Part shown: piece after piece, positions 30,859-32,874 of the stretch
How positions within the stretch are numbered: position 1 is the first letter of the stretch
How the letters are laid out: each line of letters starts with the position of its first letter
Assembly: GCA_002491945.1 (NCBI GenBank)
Contig: DKWX01000066.1
Location: 7,113-39,986 of the forward strand
Length of the DNA stretch: 32,874 bases
Source: Porphyromonadaceae bacterium UBA7141
GTDB taxonomy: Bacteria > Bacteroidota > Bacteroidia > Bacteroidales > Muribaculaceae
Direction of reading: 5' to 3'
Program-made: the position numbers and the translations under genes
The notes under the pieces: generated by a model
Told to the model about the DNA's origin: nothing
Database searches by the model: none
Seen by the model: the letters and a program-made list of their open reading frames with translations, nothing else

Positions 30859-32418
30859 TTATTTGTCAGGAGATTCCGGTGTCGAACCATCGTTGCCGGA
30901 CGCTGCTGCCGTGTCCCCCGTATTCTGACCGGCAGAGGCTGAAGCAGGAGACGCCGTGCACATTGTCGGATTGTCAGGAGTGCCGCCGTGCTGAAGGAAA
31001 GGATAAGGAAGTCCGAAATATAGATTCGGATCACGTCCGGCCTCAAGCACACCGTTGAGCACAGTGTCTCGCCCGGATGCATTCTCATAAGTATATAGAT
31101 GGAATCGTCCCATCATAATGGCCAGATGCTCGAAGATAGTCGACTGGATAGCCTCGTAAGGAAGCCAGGAAGAAGTATTGGTGAAGCAATAGACCTGCAA
31201 GGGGAGTCCGGATGCAGTCTGGGCCAGAGTCGAAATGAAGCAAGTGTCGGCCTGAGCGTGACTGATGTGAGGGGAAGCGTCAAGATACAGCTTCATATAA
31301 GCGCGGAAGATGCCGAGATTCGTCTCGATACTGCCGTCGGCCAATCCGTCGGGATTATTCACATCCTGCACCTTGCCGACACTCCGCTGCTCGATTTTCT
31401 TCTCAATCCACTCCTTGAGCAAAGGGATGCGGGCGTAAGCGGCGAGCATGTCATCGTCGGCGGGTAATATCGAATCACAGTCGATCATGTAGCATCGGCA
31501 GATACGTCGGGTGTCGGACTGCTGCATGGGTCTGTAATTTGTAAACGAGCCGGAGATCAGACTATACGGAGGGAGAGTCGTGATTGTCTTGTCGAAATTC
31601 TGCACAGTCACAGAAGTAAGCGTCACCTCGATTACATTGCCATTCGCATCCGTTCCTGGCACCTTAATCCAGTCGCCGACATGGAGAGTGTCGTTTTCCG
31701 AAAGCTGCACACCGGCCACCACCCCCAGGATACTGTCCTTAAACACCAGCATCAGCACAGCCGCAAATGCGCCCAGTCCGGCCAGCAGACTGCCGGGCGA
31801 CTTGTCGACCAGAATGCCGATGACGATAATGGCGCAAAGAATCCAGATGATGCCCTTGATGAGTTGCACGAGGCCGCGCAGAGGGAGTTTCCGCTTGTTT
31901 TCGCGGGCATCCACATGACTCCACACCACCATGGCGAGTGTATTAAGAGCCACCGCTACCACATAACAGATATAAATCCAGGTGAGTCGCGTAAGCCAGG
32001 ATGCCAGCGAAGCCTGCGAAGAGAGAGTGAACTGTATAAAGATCAGAAAGACCACCGGCGGCACGAGGCGGCACGCCTTTGAAAAGAAATGGGAATCGCG
32101 CAGACGTATGTACAGGTCATATTTCACTACACGCGAAAGGTGGTCGACAATATAGAGAATTATCCACTTCACAACCTGTCCGATACCGAAGGCGATCAGA
32201 AACACAAGGATGGCGTAAAGCGATATGAAAAGAAACTTATTGTTCTCAATCCCTACCAGACCGAGAAGCCAGTTGACACCATGCATAATCCATCTGGCCA
32301 CCGTATAATAAGATTCTTCAGTGGCTCCATGCAGTTCGACGATAGGCACATGATGATTCTCGGCCACGGCGGCAGTCTTCAGAGACTGTAGCGAGAGTAA
32401 TAAAGCGGGAATGGTCAT
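30859..32418 (-). CDS. Mechanosensitive ion channel, MscS family (YbdG-like)
   Basis: This 519-residue membrane protein has about five helices in the first 235 residues. The MscS pore/beta-domain signature FAAVLMLVFKDSILGVVAGVQL split by LSENDTLHVGDWIKVPG follows, then the cytoplasmic beta domain (VTLTSVTVQNFDKTITTLPP, FTNYRPMQQSDTRR). The length and an insertion between these segments fit YbdG-like MscS (MscM) more than short MscS. The last ~45 residues are low complexity (Ser, Ala, Thr, Gly, Pro). It probably releases solutes under hypo-osmotic stress. It is convergent with the HU-LysM gene, 77 bases apart. Confidence 0.93.
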   Translation of the reverse strand: MTIPALLLSLQSLKTAAVAENHHVPIVELHGATEESYYTVARWIMHGVNWLLGLVGIENNKFLFISLYAILVFLIAFGIGQVVKWIILYIVDHLSRVVKYDLYIRLRDSHFFSKACRLVPPVVFLIFIQFTLSSQASLASWLTRLTWIYICYVVAVALNTLAMVVWSHVDARENKRKLPLRGLVQLIKGIIWILCAIIVIGILVDKSPGSLLAGLGAFAAVLMLVFKDSILGVVAGVQLSENDTLHVGDWIKVPGTDANGNVIEVTLTSVTVQNFDKTITTLPPYSLISGSFTNYRPMQQSDTRRICRCYMIDCDSILPADDDMLAAYARIPLLKEWIEKKIEQRSVGKVQDVNNPDGLADGSIETNLGIFRAYMKLYLDASPHISHAQADTCFISTLAQTASGLPLQVYCFTNTSSWLPYEAIQSTIFEHLAIMMGRFHLYTYENASGRDTVLNGVLEAGRDPNLYFGLPYPFLQHGGTPDNPTMCTASPASASAGQNTGDTAAASGNDGSTPESPDK

Positions 32419-32461
32419 AAATTAAGAATGTTTAGAGAGATAAATAGTGAAAGACAAACAT

Positions 32462-32650
32462 TTAAGTTAATGTTCAAATTAGATTTATACAATATGCGGG
32501 ATTGTTGCTTAGACGGTTGCGGTGCGGAGTGAAAGAGAATATGAGCATATTCGACAGCGCGACAATCAAGAGCGGCAAAAAAAAGAAACCGCAGATTGTA
32601 AAAAAGATTTCCCTTCATTTACTATCGGTTAAATTAGCGCACTTACTTAA
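32462..32650 (+). repeat. Dispersed ~190-bp repeat, copy D
   Basis: It is in the same orientation as copy A. It starts TTAAGTTAATGTTCAAATTAG and ends ACTATCGGTTAAATTAGCGC then ACTTACTTAA. The interior has ATACAATATGCGGG, CATATTCGACAGCGCG, GCGGCAAAAAAAAGAAACCGC and GATTGTAAAAAAGATT. It begins 44 bases upstream of the MscS start. Confidence 0.87.
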
Positions 32651-32841
32651 ATCGGGCGCTTGCATAACCCGGCAGCTAATATTATAGAAGAGCGGCATCG
32701 CGGATCTGCGTAAGTGAAGCGATATCAGCGCAGAGACGGTGGCGGAGTCTTACAGATACTACAATGCAGAAGAGATAATGGTTCAAATTCCGAAGTGTGA
32801 CGGAACGGATAAAAAAGCCGAGGCATGAAAGATATTTACAG

Positions 32842-32874
32842 AAAAATTTGGTGGAGTCGGAAAAAAGTATTAAC
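32842..32874 (+). promoter_or_regulatory. Cut-off stable-RNA promoter at window end
   Basis: AAAAATTTGGTGGAGTCG followed by TAAC at 32871-32874 matches the tRNA-Glu promoter with the identical 20-base spacing. The -7 box would continue beyond the window. A tRNA or rRNA gene probably follows. Confidence 0.7.

Larger units (their letters stand above)
32419..32874. other. Terminal intergenic region
   Basis: These 456 bases, to the window end, contain dispersed repeat copy D (32462-32650) and the start of a stable-RNA promoter (32842-32874). Between them (32651-32841) I see nothing recognisable. Confidence 0.65.

Noticed and set aside
13911..32650. CRISPR array
   Set aside because: The four repeats are ~190 bp long, kilobases apart and in both orientations, without spacers or cas genes.
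32502..32687. 61-codon open frame in dispersed repeat copy D
   Set aside because: It lies within a repeat whose other copies do not keep the frame, so it is not a gene.

Overview
The window looks like a Bacteroidales chromosome segment, most likely Muribaculaceae-like, although the family assignment is inference. The main evidence is the promoter type: many genes and tRNAs are preceded by the Bacteroidetes sigma signature TTTG-N19-23-TAnnTTTG. Supporting traits are the exbB-exbD-exbD-tonB-(small membrane protein)-PstS-like-TPR cluster, a K/A/E-rich tail on ribosomal protein S16, tryptophanase, and a membrane-anchored HU protein. No phage, plasmid, CRISPR or complete insertion sequence is visible.

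Layout. 1-2165: AT-richer accessory lipoproteins on the minus strand, with a 597-bp tandem duplication that also copied the 3' end of a beta/gamma-crystallin-like lipoprotein gene. 2501-9526: the TonB energy-transduction cluster (exbB, two exbD, tonB, terminator, small membrane protein, PstS-like lipoprotein, TPR protein), all minus. 9805-11055: pgk. 11254-13499: a two-gene plus-strand operon with an anomeric sugar kinase-like domain fused to a RapZ C-terminal domain, followed by a MurU-like nucleotidyltransferase. 13507-15437: a small membrane protein and prfA. 15622-16592: rpsP and two tandem tRNA-Glu(CTC). 16721-20584: MFS nucleoside-type transporter, rsmE and a TPR protein, all minus. 20892-20965: tRNA-Met. 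21136-24040: a BamE-like lipoprotein and a MurB fused to a PhnP-like metallo-hydrolase. 24323-25249: an M23/LysM peptidase. 25250-26236: a long non-coding stretch rich in inverted repeats. 26237-28750: tnaA and a TraB/GumN protein. 29154-30781: a soluble HU, then an HU-TM-LysM protein. 30859-32418: an MscS-type channel. 32419-32874: a dispersed repeat and, at the very edge, the start of a stable-RNA promoter.

Themes. Several genes concern the cell envelope: TonB energisation, amino-sugar recycling and MurB, M23/LysM, and an HU protein that may tie DNA to peptidoglycan. A dispersed element of about 190 bp with terminal inverted repeats occurs four times between genes. A stable-RNA promoter with a conserved extended -33 box and initial transcribed sequence occurs twice in full and once cut by the window end. 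The best candidates for something under-described are the HU-TM-LysM protein, the kinase-RapZ-C/MurU-like operon, the MurB-MBL fusion, the dispersed repeat, and the inverted-repeat-rich region at 25.4-26.2 kb. I could not search databases, so every statement about novelty is provisional.
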